Below, one piece after another: positions 21,775-32,239 of a DNA stretch of 64,000 nt. The notes beneath the pieces are model-generated. The model did no database searches and had not been told where the DNA came from. It was given only the letters and a program-made list of their open reading frames with translations. The stretch covers positions 4,784,010 through 4,848,009 of the forward strand of contig CM067310.1 of assembly GCA_034231615.1 (NCBI GenBank), given 5' to 3'. A program made the translations under genes and the position numbers. Within the stretch, counting starts at the first letter, position 1; every line of letters begins with the position of its first letter. The DNA comes from Meghimatium bilineatum. Lineage: Eukaryota; Mollusca; Gastropoda; Stylommatophora; Philomycidae.

Positions 21775-22057
21775 CTTCTTCTTCTTCTTCTGCGTTCGTT
21801 CTCAAACTCCTGCAGAATAGCAGGATGTAGTCCGGAGAACGGAATGCGTTGTGTCATGGTTTACAGCATTGCTGCGATATCTGCGCCTTTAGGCCTGACA
21901 CATCCGACTTCAGCATTGCTTTGGGTCACTAACCCTATATGGGATGGGACAGCCAACTCCATCCCATAACCTCCTTAGTCGCCTTTTACGACATGCGTGG
22001 AAGGTAAACAGTGTTGCTATTCTTTGCTCCCCTTTCGGGCCCCGGCAACACACGGGC
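21775..22057 (-). mobile_element. N1 SINE-like element, full-length reference copy (intron 10)
   Basis: 283 bp bounded by a perfect 14-bp target duplication GATAAAACAATACT (21761-21774 and 22058-22071). On the minus strand it begins GCCCGTGTGTTGCCGGGGCC and ends GAGAACGAACGCAGAAGAAG with a (GAA)n tail. No ORF. A weak A-box-like TAGCAACACTG is present but no clear B box. Confidence 0.92.
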
Positions 22058-22199
22058 GATAAAACAATACTAGAGCTTTGTACCAATCATGCAAAATATA
22101 ATAGATAAGAAGCGTGAACAAGATACGCTACTAGGCACTAATTACCAGCAGAGCTTAACGGAGCGTTTTGGGCACTCACAGACACTTTCAAAGCATAGC

Positions 22200-22560
22200 A
22201 TCATCATCAAGTGACATATTCTTTCCAGAACGTAGTCTTTCCTATGGATCTCTTGAATTCTCCGCGGTCTTGAGCAAGTTGTCCTGCATCTTTCAGTGAC
22301 TTGCGCAGGCATTCTTGAATGTCTTTTGTCCAACGGCGTCGTGGTCGGCCTTTGCCCCTGTTGCCTTCTATCATCCCTTCCAGTAACACTCTCTCCATGC
22401 CGTCGTGTCTCTTAATATGACCAAAAAAACTAGCTTTTTCTTTAATATAGTTTTCAGAAGCCAGCCTTCCTGTGCGTTAATTGTTCGTAACACTTCCTGG
22501 TTTGTTTTCTTCGCTGTCCATGGTATTCTCAAAACTCTTCTATAGCACTTTAATTCAAAC
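22200..22560 (-). mobile_element. LINE-B 3' end fragment (intron 10)
   Basis: Minus strand: RVLRIPWTAKKTNQEVLRTI at the upstream end, one frame break, then GRPRRRWTKDIQECLRKSLK and GKTTFWKEYVT with the stop inside (TGA)n at 22199-22209. Confidence 0.85.
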
Positions 22561-22767
22561 GAGGTTATTCAAAGCATATAGAGTACAAAAATAATAATGC
22601 AGCATTAATACAAAAGAGCTGTATAAGGAGAAAGATATGGTTTAACTAGTGATCCAGGGTACCAAACACCAAGCAACAACACAATGCTAGGTACATGACA
22701 ATACAGCGAGATTGTCCCTTTCTGGAAACCCCAAACTACATCATCAATACCAATATTTCTCAACATT

Positions 22768-23260
22768 TCTTCTTCTTCTTCTGCGTTCGCTCTCTTATAA
22801 CCGCAACGAATAAATTGTATGATTTCCGTCGGGGAGCGTGAAGTACGTTGTACTGCTAGTTCCACAGTTGAACCTCGGTTGGCTCAATATATATCCTGGA
22901 TATCCGAGGCGAAGCATATCCGTCTTCGTCATAACATAAATTCGGGTAGTGGGCTTCCCTAGCGTGTGCCAGCCTGTCTATAATGATTCATCGCCGAGAC
23001 GATTGTCGTCCACGTCTATCTCGCACGAGGTGTTCCCCAGTCAGTGAACTTGCCTCATGTAACTAGACGTTCTGTGCCTGTGCCCATCGGGTCCTGAAAC
23101 TTTTCTTATCCGCCAGCCTGATTCTAGTTAAGGACGACCTCGACAGAAGAGTTGGAACAGTGGTATTTCGCCTTCTTAACCAAGGTGTCGTTCACCTACA
23201 TTGTGAACCCCTCGTCCAAGTCCGAGTCTCACGTTTGGGAGCAAGGCGTTCTCAAGAACT
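22768..23260 (-). mobile_element. N3 SINE-like element (intron 10)
   Basis: (TTC)n at 22768 marks the 3' tail. Matches 62560-63045 along its full length: TTTCCGTCGGGGAGCGTGAA, CGAGGTGTTCC, GAACTTGCCTC, CTGTGCCTGTGCCCAT, GGAGCAAGGCGTTCT. At least 490 bp; no ORF recognised. Confidence 0.8.
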
Positions 23261-23465
23261 CACAGAGTTTTCAGGAAATGGCTATTTTGTGTACTTCAGT
23301 TATTTTTGTTTTCGTTGATTCCTTTATTTCTGTAATGCACCGTTTGCAAGGTAATCCATGTAGTCCCTGTCTGTGTATCCATTGTTTCTGTATAGTAATG
23401 CTTTTTTGAGAGGCACTGTCTGATGGTGGTTCTGTAAAAAACACGACATATAGATATATAGTTTA

Positions 23466-23715
23466 GTCCCTGAAGGGAGACATACCAGTGCGACAGTATA
23501 TAAGGATCACCACTTTGTACCAGGAGTACAGCAAATATGTACATTCCAGTGCGACAGGATCAATTTTGTACCAGGAGTACAGCAAATATGTACATACCAG
23601 TGCGACAGTATATCAGAATCACCACTTTGTACCAGGAGTACAGCAAATATGTACATACCAGTGCGACAGTATATCAGGATCACTACTTTGTACCAAGAGT
23701 ACAACATATACGTAC
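23466..23715. repeat. About 60-bp tandem repeat, four units (intron 10)
   Basis: Units with CACTTTGTACCAGGAGTACA, GCAAATATGTACAT and CCAGTGCGACAGTAT; one unit is partly deleted. Confidence 0.9.
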
Positions 23716-23786
23716 TCACGTATGACATTAATAACAAAATGTTGGTATGAAGATTGAATGTATTACGAAAGTAATAGAGTGTATTT

Positions 23787-24005
23787 TTGGGGATGTCCCT
23801 AGCGTAGTAGTTAAGCTGCTCGCCGTGTGTTCAAGAGGTCATGGGTTCGAATCCGGCTCGTGTCGTCTTGTGTACAAGGAAATTTTTTCGGAGATCCCTG
23901 TGGATTATCGCTTGAAGCTACGGAGTTACGTGCTGTGAGTGATACTCTCGTCAGGCGGTGTGCCGCTTCGTTGAGAGGGACAGAGTACATATGGGAAACA
24001 AAGTA
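23787..24005 (+). mobile_element. S2 tRNA-derived SINE (intron 10)
   Basis: Head has an A-box-like TAGCGTAGTAGTTAAGC and a perfect B box GGTTCGAATCC spaced as in a tRNA gene (about 23800 and 23842). A non-tRNA body follows (GAGATCCCTGTGGATTATCG to GAGAGGGACAGAGTACATAT). A 3' fragment of the same family is at 5208-5315. The cloverleaf does not look complete, so it is not a functional tRNA gene. Confidence 0.75.
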
Positions 24006-24065
24006 CAGTGAAGTCAATCCTCTACAACTTTTCAACCCTTCTTTTACATATAAACTGAAGCTTAC

Positions 24066-24165
24066 CATAAATCCATGCCACCACTACACACTCCAGTATA
24101 GCTATCATAATGACAGTGAATACAGAAAAATACCAGTCTATTAGTTGGAACAAATACATCCCACC
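24066..24165 (-). CDS. SLC6 exon 10 (TM10)
   Basis: 100 bp, residues 502-535(split). Acceptor TTTTTCAG, donor TATG/GTAAGC. Reads GGMYLFQLIDWYFSVFTVIM then IAILECVVVAWIYG: the conserved GGMYxFxLxDxY start of TM10 and its WIYG end. Confidence 0.92.
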
Positions 24166-24429
24166 CTGAAAAACAGTAACGAAAATCAATATTACACAAT
24201 GGTAAAGCTAGATAACAAGGTTGCCATACAAGTATATTTGTCATTATCATATCAAAATGTTGCTATTTTATAATGTTCATGGCCACAATATTTATTTATT
24301 AATCATTTTTATACAAAATATGAAAATGTATTGGTGCTTGCACATTTTCCTTGTAACCGTTATAAGTATGTGCATACCTGCAAGTGGTGGGGGGGGGGGG
24401 GGGAGAGCGAATAGGTTTCATTCCATCGA

Positions 24430-24625
24430 TCCTTACATGGCGGTACATACCGTGGCCGTACGGCTAGAACGTCGGCCTCAGATTGAGGCCCCGGGTTCAA
24501 CCTACGGTTGTCACAATGATTTTTGTCTTTCGGAGGTGCAACAAAAAATTATTCCTGTACACGTCGCGGCGACAGCTTTGTCAAAGCGACCTTTATTTCC
24601 ACAGCCTTAAAAGCCTCCTTGAACT
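24430..24625 (+). mobile_element. tRNA-like SINE head, single copy (intron 9)
   Basis: GTGGCCGTACGGCTAGAACG is A-box-like and GGGTTCAACCT is B-box-like, about 40 bases apart. The body ends near GCCTTAAAAGCCTCCTTGAA. A short related stretch (GTGGCCGAAAGGCTAGAGC) is at 26966. A G run of 14 precedes it at about 24389-24402. Confidence 0.5.
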
Positions 24626-24679
24626 CCTTAACAGGAAAACATGCAGTAATGAAGGTTTTTGGTTTTTTTAGAAAGAAGG

Positions 24680-24770
24680 ATCCTTACATCCCATCTAGTA
24701 ACCCATATCCCATCTAGAAACCCATATCCCATCTAGAAACCCATATCCATCTAGAAACCCATATCCTATC
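24680..24770. repeat. 19-bp minisatellite (intron 9)
   Basis: Four units of CCCATATCCCATCTAGAAA. Confidence 0.9.
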
Positions 24771-24943
24771 ATGGTCGTAATTGCACTGTATTGGATACAT
24801 CAATGCACAAGAGTTCTCCATCGGTTCCTGTATTCAGTGTTGAAGAGGAGTGTTCCCATCTTCACGCTGTTCATTCTCTACTGTTGTTTTCCAATAATGT
24901 TCTTTCTCCTTGGCGTCTTCCAAATTTATAGTAGCGGAATCAT

Positions 24944-25335
24944 AATAACGTACAAAATAACGCACATAATAACGTACAAAATAACGCACATAATAACGTA
25001 CAAAATAACGCAAATAATAACGCAAATAATAACGCACATAATAACGCACATAATAAAGTACATAATAACGCACATAATAACGCACACAATAACGCACATA
25101 ATAACGCACATAATAACGCACATAATAACGTACGTAATAAAGTACATAGTAAAGTACATAATAAAGTACATAATAAAGTACATAATAAAGTACATAATAA
25201 CGTACATAATAACGTACATAATAACGTACATAATAACGTACATAATAAAGTACATAATAACGTACATAATAAAGTACATAATAAAGTACATAAAAAAGTA
25301 CATAATAAAGTACATAATAAAGTACATAATGGCTT
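24944..25335. repeat. 11-bp minisatellite, about 35 units (intron 9)
   Basis: Unit ACATAATAACG, with the variants GTACATAATAA, GCACATAATAA and AAAGTACATAA grouped in blocks. It reads open in several frames; not coding. Confidence 0.95.
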
Positions 25336-25427
25336 ACATAATAATCATTTTATTGTGGTTACAATGCGCAAAGTTTATAGTTAACGCGATATTGACATTC
25401 AATAATAGATACCACATGTATCTTGGG

Positions 25428-25700
25428 AAACCGCGTAGCGCAGTGGTTAGCGCACTGGCTTCGCATCTGAGTGGTCCTCATTCCCCAGTTGAAGCGGAAA
25501 TGTTTTTCAGATCGCAACGGCTCCCAGGTCGACCCAGCCTTAAATGGGTACCGGATTAATCCGGGAAGTAAAGACTGCGAGGGAAAGGAGATGGCTACCG
25601 CCCTCATTTGCAGAGCCACTGATATGTGAGATCGTTAACATCTAACACCCCTACGGCATTAATAAATGATATGGGTTAATTTACTTTTTTTTACTTTACT
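25428..25700 (+). mobile_element. S1 tRNA-derived SINE, most complete copy (intron 9)
   Basis: Starts GGGAAACCGCGTAGCGCAGT; A-box-like TAGCGCAGTGGTTAGC, then GGTCCTCATTCCCCAG where other copies have GGTCCTGGGTTCATTCCCC, so the B box lost six bases. The core CCGGATTAATCCGG and a T-rich (TTTAC)n tail are present. Flanking CATGTATCT and CATGTGTCT may be a worn target duplication. Confidence 0.9.
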
Positions 25701-26084
25701 ACCATGTGTCTTTGAAACTAGCCACACAATATATGTGTTTGCAGAATTGTTAGAGACATCATGACAAATATAATTAACGTTCCTGGTCGTTAAATACTAA
25801 AATCGCATATATCTAACTCATTAGTAGCAGATGTTATAAATGTACCACTTGGTATCAATGTGTCATTACGGACTAGATTTGTGAAAGATAAAGCTAACAT
25901 AACACCCCTCAACAAAGAGAAGCAGTTTCAATCATCGTATATAGGGTGAGTTATTTAAAATGTTTGAGGATATATTGCAGACTAATTTTGAAAGTTTGTA
26001 TGTTTTGTATAGCCGGCGTATGATATGAATTTATAAATGTACCATGGCGCGCTAAAAGGTTCTCTTCTGATGATCTAGACCAGT

Positions 26085-26205
26085 GTTTCCCAACCTTGTG
26101 TGCACCATACCCCAACTAAGGTTCTCTTCTGATGTTTTAGACCAGTGTTTCCCAACCTTGTGTGCACCATACCCCACCTAAGGTTCGCTTCTGATGTTCT
26201 AGACC
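26085..26205. repeat. Tandem 51-bp repeat of a hAT-like end (intron 9)
   Basis: CCAGTGTTTCCCAACCTTGT followed by GTGCACCATACCCCA occurs twice, 51 bp apart, each preceded by TTCTGATG and TAGA. CAGTGTTTCCCAACC looks like a hAT terminus, but no opposite end was seen. Confidence 0.6.
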
Positions 26206-26210
26206 TTGTG

Positions 26211-26237
26211 TAGTAGTATTAGTAGTAGTAGTAGTAA

Positions 26238-26270
<33 letters not shown>

Positions 26271-26306
26271 AATTAGTAGTAGTAGTAGTAGTAGTAGTAG
26301 TAGAAT

Positions 26307-26375
<69 letters not shown>

Positions 26376-26585
26376 AAGTAGAAGTAGTAGTAATAGTAGT
26401 AGTAGTATTAGTAGTAGTAGTAGTATAGCGGTAGTAGTAATTAGTAGTAATAGCAATAACATCATCAGCAACAACCGAAGTAGTAACAATAGTCGTAATA
26501 GCAGTATTGACAGCAGTATTGACAGCAGTATTGACAGCAGTATTGACAGCAGTATTGACAAGTATCGACAGCAGTATCAGCAGTG
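26211..26585. repeat. (AGT)n microsatellite and 12-bp repeat (intron 9)
   Basis: A long imperfect AGT run at 26211-26455, then seven copies of AGCAGTATTGAC at about 26497-26575. The array ends about 90 bp from the exon 9 donor. Open frames of poly-Ser, poly-Leu or poly-Thr here are artefacts. Confidence 0.95.
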
Positions 26586-26676
26586 ACAGTAGTATAGACA
26601 GCACTATCAGGAGTGAAAGTAATAGTACTAGAAATAGCATTAGTGACAGAACGAAATATTGTAGCATCATACAAAC

Positions 26677-26808
26677 CCTTGACGCAAATGGCAGGCAAGC
26701 TAGAAAAAAAACAACCCCGCATGACAATTTGATGAGCAAGTTCCACCTTGCCATAAAATCTGGCCAGTAATCTTGCATTGAGGTCAGCACTGTCTCCACT
26801 AAAGTAAA
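26677..26808 (-). CDS. SLC6 exon 9 (TM8 end to TM9)
   Basis: 132 bp, residues 458-501, phase 0 at both ends. Acceptor TTCTCCTCAG; donor AGG/GTTTGT, a weak but valid GT site. Reads FTLVETVLTSMQDYWPD, the family's (Q)FxxVExxxTSxxD, and LSCGVVFFLACLPFASR for TM9. Joining to exon 10 gives LPFASRGGMY, as in other SLC6 proteins. Confidence 0.9.
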
Positions 26809-26997
26809 CTGAGGAGAAAACGATTTTGATATCACAGAGATTGAGAAAAAAAGTAGAATTTCAAAATGGTGTGCCATTACCCACCGATTTTTGTATCATT
26901 AAATTTACCGATGTCGGGTTTCGATGTGTCAATGTCGATATTTAATAAATCTAATGTGCATGATCGTGGCCGAAAGGCTAGAGCTCCGATTTCATAA

Positions 26998-27395
26998 CTA
27001 TATCGTTATTTAACTCCTCTCCCCCATATGGCTATCTTTACCCTTCTCCAACATATGGTTATCTTTACCCCTTTCCCCATATAGATAGCTTTACCTCTCT
27101 CCCACATATGGTTATCTCTACCCCTATCCCACATATGGTTATCTCTACCCTTTCCCATGTGGTTATCTTAATCAATTTCCCTATTTAGATAGCTTTACCT
27201 CTGTCCCACATATGGTTATCTCTACCCCTATCCCACATATGGTTATCTCTACCCTTTCCCATGTGGTTATCATTACGTCTTTCTTCCATATTAATATATT
27301 TATCCCTTTCCTCATATGGTTATATTTACGACCTTTCCCCCGTATGGTTATCTTTACCCCTTTCCTCCATATGGTTATATTAACCATTTCCTCCA
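26998..27395. repeat. About 28-bp degenerate minisatellite (intron 8)
   Basis: Roughly fourteen units built on CATATGGTTATCTTTACCCC. A longer segment with ATTTAGATAGCTTTACCTCT is duplicated (27080 and 27185). Confidence 0.85.
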
Positions 27396-28498
27396 TTTCT
27401 CAGCTTTGTTATCTATATTTCTATGTGACGTGTCACTTGAAGAAAACCACTGTCACTGCCACTCTGTAAACCTCATAATCCAGTGCAAGCTATCCTCATT
27501 CTAACAATATCATATTTAAGATGTCTTCGTTATTCATCGTTCATCGACGTTTTGGGCAGCCTCTTTTCGTTTTCTCAGAAACGTACCCTTCCAAGATTGA
27601 CTATGTTTTTTTCCGTAAGACCAAAATATATGATGGTGTGTTTAAGAAAATAATTTTGCAAATAACTGTTCTCAATGCTCAAGACTCTACTGATGTCTGC
27701 TGGATTATCTATCTGTCCGTGATATTCTTAGAAAAGTCAATGTATGCTAATGCTGTACACTTTCTCTACACGAATCTTATATTATCGCATTTCTATACAC
27801 AATTATTCACATCAATAACAAGACTATGTCTAGTCACATGTGTGTATTAAATACACACACAAACCCACGGACGTACACAGATACACACCACACACAAACG
27901 CGCGTACACACAAACACGCGCGCACACATATATTTATTTATTTATTTATTTATTTATTTTGCAGCAAAAGGGAAGTAACTTGAAAATTATGCAACTACAA
28001 TCTGAAAAGGAACAGAGTTATCTAAGGGAGGTAGTTTATATGTAAATACAGAGTTATCTTATGATTATTTTAAAAATTAACACTTGCGTTTTTGATACAA
28101 CATTCTCATGGTATACCACATTGAAGGGTTTACAGTGAGTCTAAGTCACCGAGGGAACACCTCAAGATATATGAATTACTTTAAACAAAGTGCTGTAATA
28201 TTTTCATAGCAGCGTCAAAACACGCTGCCACAGAACCTACTCATGTCTTAAACTCCCTACTCAACTCACAGACTTGCAGGTTAGACAGACGCGGCTATGA
28301 CATACAGGACACTGTTAGTCACAAGATGTTTCACACCTTTATTTACTAAAAATATTGTATAACAGAATGCTCCTTCAAATTATTGCATGTCAATACTGGG
28401 GGAACCATCTTTAAGCATGTAGTATGCCGTCACTGCGCACACCTACACCAAAGTGTCAAATTCTAGAAAATCGTGACATCCTATACAGTAATATTCAC
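27396..28498. other. Intron 8 stretch: (AC)-rich and (TTTA)n tracts
   Basis: AC-rich simple sequence at 27848-27930 and (ATTT)n at 27933-27960. The rest shows no motif I recognise. Confidence 0.6.
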
Positions 28499-28592
28499 AG
28501 ATTAGAAGGGGATGTCGTAGTTTCCGAATATATATCACACTTTAAAGATTTCGTGTGAAATCATCCTAATATATGTATCCGTTGTTTTTCAC

Positions 28593-28623
28593 CCTTATAA
28601 AGGCTTCTTAGTAGAAACGTCGT
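28593..28623 (+). repeat. GTCGAAACGTCG-type motif, copy 1
   Basis: CTTATAAAGGCTTCTTAGTA followed by GAAACGTCG. The same motif occurs at 36912, 58348 (minus), 62190 (minus, partial) and 62360. See findings. Confidence 0.6.
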
Positions 28624-28798
28624 CTATCTTTATATTCCGCTGCTGGTATGTCGCTTTTACGAATAGTAGCAGTGTAACAACTATAAGAATATTCACAACA
28701 GAAAAACAACGAATAAGAACGGCAATATTGACTTTAACATAGCAGAGTTAAATATGATATAGCTACATATACATGGATATGAGCTTCATATTTAGTGG

Positions 28799-28990
28799 AT
28801 GATAGAAGGCAACAGGGGCAACGGCCGACCAAGACGCCGTTGGACAAAAGACATTCAAGAATGCCTGCGCATGTCACTGAAAGATGCAGGGAAACTTGCT
28901 CAAGACCGTGGAGAATTCAAGAGATCCATAGGAAAGACTACGTTCTGGAAAGAATATGTCACTTGATGATGATGATTTAGCTTTGCATGT
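28799..28990 (+). mobile_element. LINE-B 3' end fragment (intron 8)
   Basis: A 55-codon open frame from ATG at 28799 to TGA at 28964: MIEGNRGNGRPRRRWTKDIQ, CLRMSLKDAGKLAQDRG, GKTTFWKEYVT. The stop is the first unit of TGATGATGATGAT. The frame is intact but is only the end of an RT ORF. Nearly identical in protein to the copy at 22200-22400. Confidence 0.88.
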
Positions 28991-29139
28991 GAACGTCAGT
29001 GGTGCCGTTCTAGCTAGTCATTTTTTTATTGTGAATAGTGTTGATAATGTTATTTTGGTTGAAACTTCTATTTGTGTGTGTTATTATGTGCGTTTCTGGT
29101 GAGTAGCAAAATGTCATTACCTTGTTCCAAGTTTTTCTT

Positions 29140-29205
29140 CTTGGTTGGTTGCTGATCCAGCGGTCCATGGTCTCATGCCCTTTGACCTAATGCCATTGTG
29201 TGATA
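29140..29205 (+). repeat. N6 dispersed repeat fragment (intron 8)
   Basis: TTGGTTGCTGATCCAGCGGT and CATGCCCTTTGACCTAATGC are also found, inverted, at 32625-32690, where a (CCAA)n array adjoins. Confidence 0.6.
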
Positions 29206-29261
29206 TATGTATGTGTTTGTTAGCTGTTGTTTTGTTCCATATAATGTGTTCCATATCGCCC

Positions 29262-29545
29262 GTGTGTTGCCGGGGCCCGAAAGGGGAGCAAAAAGTAGCA
29301 ACACTGTTTACCTTCTACGCATTTCGTAAAAGGCGACTAAGGAGGTTATGGGATGGAGTTGGCTGTCCCATCCCATATAGGGTCAGTGACCCAAAGTCAT
29401 GCTGAAACCGGATGTGTCCGGCCAAAAGGCGCAGTTATCGCAGCAATGCTGTAAACTATGACACAACTCATTCCGTTCTCTGGACTACATCCTGCTAATC
29501 TGCAGGAGTATGAGAACGAACGAAGAAGAAGAAGAAGAAGGTGTG
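29262..29545 (+). mobile_element. N1 SINE-like element, full length (intron 8)
   Basis: Begins GCCCGTGTGTTGCCGGGGCC, exactly the 5' end of the reference copy, and ends GAACGAACGAAGAAGAAGAA. The flanks show no clear perfect duplication (GTGTGTT on both sides at best). Confidence 0.9.
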
Positions 29546-29559
29546 TTATATTTATCTGG

Positions 29560-29845
29560 CGCTGGAGGGAAAAACATTTTCCTGACACAACCGGAGCTGA
29601 ACATTCAGCAACGGTGGTGGTCAACAGTTTCATAGGGATGAGTGCACAGCCGACACTCAGGAGTGTGTTGTGGTTGTATTCTGTTCAGGTGATTGTTCAG
29701 CTGTACATGTTGTGTGCGCAGTCTGAAGATGATACTCTGATAATTCCTTCCCAGGAGATTGATATTGTCTTTAAAATGTGGGCTGGTCATTTCACATGGC
29801 CCATCTGTTCATCTAAATTTCTTTGTTCGCAGATTCCAATATCAT
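29560..29845 (-). mobile_element. LINE-I type 3' fragment (intron 8)
   Basis: Minus strand: YQSIIFRLRTQHVQLNNHLN and CRLCTHPYETVDHHRC, the conserved Cys/His tail after the RNase H domain of such LINEs. Truncated at the 5' end. Confidence 0.7.
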
Positions 29846-30142
29846 TTTAACTGTGTGCATTGTTGTTTTTGTATATGGTTGTTCTTATTGTGATCCCTTC
29901 TTTTCTAGTATGAGTACCTTGAGGTGTGTTTGAGTGGCCAGGAATCCACTGCATAACAATGCTGACATCATAAGATGTAAGCAGCTGGTTGTCATGGTTA
30001 AATTACAATGTCAATAACATTCTAGTGCTTGAAGAGCGAACATAGACTCTAGAAGACGCTTGTTGGATTTCAGTTTTGCGGCAGTGAGTACATATTATTG
30101 AAGGTAGATTATGCAATTTTTCAACAGTTAGTATTTACTTAC

Positions 30143-30255
30143 CTGTGAATCCAATGCAACTGTAAATAACATAACAAAGAAAAGAACTCCCCATAGCTGT
30201 GGTAGTGGAAGGTATGTGATGGCTTCTGGGTAAACAACAAATGCTAGACCTGGAC
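30143..30255 (-). CDS. SLC6 exon 8 (TM8)
   Basis: 113 bp, residues 420(split)-457. Acceptor TTTCCTCAG, donor CAG/GTAAGT. Reads [20 protein letters not shown], the extracellular loop GxGLAFVxYPEA, then [17 protein letters not shown]. Leu454, Asp455 and Ser456 align with the TM8 sodium-site (Na2) residues of SERT (Leu434, Asp437, Ser438 by the LxxDS pattern). Confidence 0.93.
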
Positions 30256-30324
30256 CTGAGGAAATTATAACGTGATCAAGTGAATGTTGATCCCATTGTA
30301 GTTGTTGTGATCATCTATTAAAAT

Positions 30325-30826
30325 GTGAAGATTAAACAACAAATTGTGAAGATTAAACAACAAATTGTGAAGATTAAACAACAGATTGTGAAGATTAAAC
30401 AACAAATTGTGAAGATTAAACAACACATTGTGAAGATTAAACAACAAATTGTGAAGATTAAACAACAAATTGTGAAGATTAAACAACAAATTGTGAAGAT
30501 TAAACAACAAATTGTGAAGAATAAACAACAAATTGTGAAGATTAAACAACAAATTGTGAAGATTAAACAACAAATTGTGAAGATTAAACAACAAATTGTG
30601 AAGATTAAACAACAAATTGTGAAGATTAAACAACAAATTGTGAAGAATAAACAACAAATTGTGAAGATTAAACAACAAATTGTGAAGATTAAACAACAAA
30701 TTGTGAAGATTAAACAACAAATTGTGAAGATTAAACAACAAATTGTGAAGATTAAACAACAAATTGTGAAGATTAAACAACAAATTGTGAAGATTAAACA
30801 ACAAATTGTGAAGATTAAACAACAAA
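30325..30826. repeat. 21-bp minisatellite, 24 units (intron 7)
   Basis: Unit GTGAAGATTAAACAACAAATT (given as GTGAAGATTAAACAACAAAT plus T), nearly invariant except for a few single-base variants. On the gene's strand it is T-rich and begins about 70 bp before the exon 8 acceptor. It gives a 193-codon open frame on the minus strand and one of 189 on the plus strand, both artefacts of the 21-bp period. Confidence 0.97.
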
Positions 30827-31339
30827 TTAACCGATTGCAGTATCATGTATTGGTCATTTTTGTTTTCATAATCTTAAGAGTTGTTTCCCTGTAAAGCCAT
30901 GTGGATTTTTTATGAGTAGCTGAATCTTTGAAGATGTTCTCTGATTTTGTTGCTTTCTCTATAAATCATAAATTACATCAATAATTTGTGTGCTGTCTAA
31001 AAAAATTGCATCAAGAATTGTGGTGACGTGGAAATTGAAAATGTTTGCTAGTTGTTGACAAGGGGAAAGGATTGACAAAAGTTGATGTCTACAATACTGT
31101 TTTATCCACCAATTAATGTGTTTAAATTTTGAACATTTCTTTTGAATGTAGAAAGAGAAATGTATTTTTCGTACTTTCTCTGCAAGAAATGTGTGTAGTG
31201 TAAGGGTGTAACAAATGTTTGGCATAATTAAGCTGCAGGAGGTCCCTAACTCGTGAGTTGCTGGTGGGGAAGGGGAGTAAGAAATTGGTGGGGAAAATGG
31301 GTACAGTTCAAGTGGACGTCAAAACATAGACAAGTTATT

Positions 31340-31700
31340 TCCATCTGTTTTTTTCTGATGGTAGGTGATTGGTATATCTGGTTGTTCTTCGGCAGCACCT
31401 TCCTTAGCCAGTTGTTCTGCTTTTTCATTTCCTGGTATTCCACAGTGAGAGGGTATCCACTGCATGGTTACCCTATACTGGTAAGACAATTCCCTAAGTA
31501 GTTTTTCAAGTCTGTTAGTTTTCCAGTCTGGAGAGCTTGAAGCACTGACCTTGCATCTGTCAGGAATACCACAGGCTGTAGGCCAGAGTTGGAGTTCAGC
31601 AGTTTTTTAGCTGCCACACTAATTGCCTGCATTTTTGAGTTCACTAATAAGAAAAGCAAAAAGGGCATTTTCTGCTTTGTTGTGTGAGGCGGTGAAGTTG
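31340..31700 (-). mobile_element. LINE-I RNase H fragment (intron 7)
   Basis: Minus strand: ISVAAKKLLNSNSGLQPVVF, LTDARSVLQALQTGKLTD, YLGNCLTSIG, then by nucleotide match WIPSHCGIPGNEKA with a frame break. It covers the middle of RNase H (second Asp in LTDARS). No tail seen at its 3' end. Confidence 0.85.
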
Positions 31701-31862
31701 AAGGCTAGTAACATACTTGAAATACTATACAACATGATGATGATGAATATTTGTGTTTATAACTAACTGTTGCCGTGACGTTTAAACCCCATCAACATAA
31801 TCCTTCTATCTAGAGATTCGTGCGTTGGCTTGCTTGTTTCTAAAAGTAAATCATAGACATAC

Positions 31863-31987
31863 CTGTGCTTGAAAAGCTAGACACTGGAACACCGAGAGAA
31901 TGTGCCATGTGTCCTAGAACAGTGAAGATAGCAAATCCTGCAAAGAGACTTGTGCCCTCACACACAAACGATAGAACAATGGCGTCT
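31863..31987 (-). CDS. SLC6 exon 7 (TM7)
   Basis: 125 bp, residues 378(split)-420(split). Acceptor ATCAACAG, donor ACAG/GTATGT. Reads DAIVLSFVCEGTSLFAGFAI, FTVLGHMAHSLGVP. The order matches SLC6 TM7 (D-A-hhh-S-hh-N-x-x-T-S), but the position of the usual Asn is Cys387 and the next residue is Glu388; Ser391, a chloride-site position in SERT (Ser372), is kept. Confidence 0.93.
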
Positions 31988-32239
31988 CTGTTGATGTGAA
32001 ATTTAACAGTGATTTTTAGTAAATTAATAAGACATTGTATCTCCAAAATACTTGATTCTATAATGAAGAATACGCATGCGGTTGCATCTGTGTGTCTCAC
32101 CAATGGCTCACTAGAGATACCACCCATGCAACATAAAACCTTAGTAGATGACATGCCGTTATATTGAGGTTATCTTCTTATAGAAGCTTCATGACACGTC
32201 ATCTATACAATTATGCTTTTATTTTGTTGTTGAAATGTG

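Noticed and set aside
23787-23900. Functional tRNA gene
   Set aside because: A and B boxes are present, but the flanking bases do not form a full cloverleaf and a second copy shares the non-tRNA body, so it is a SINE.
24771-25559. 262-codon open frame rich in ITYKITHI
   Set aside because: It is an 11-bp minisatellite plus an S1 SINE inside SLC6 intron 9; no coding signal.
26137-26877. 246-codon open frame on the minus strand
   Set aside because: Only residues from 26677-26808 are real (SLC6 exon 9, followed by a donor). The Thr/Leu-rich remainder is the AGT microsatellite.
30265-30894. Overlapping 193- and 189-codon open frames (NLLFNLH and KIKQQIV heptads)
   Set aside because: Both are the same 24-unit 21-bp intronic minisatellite read on opposite strands.
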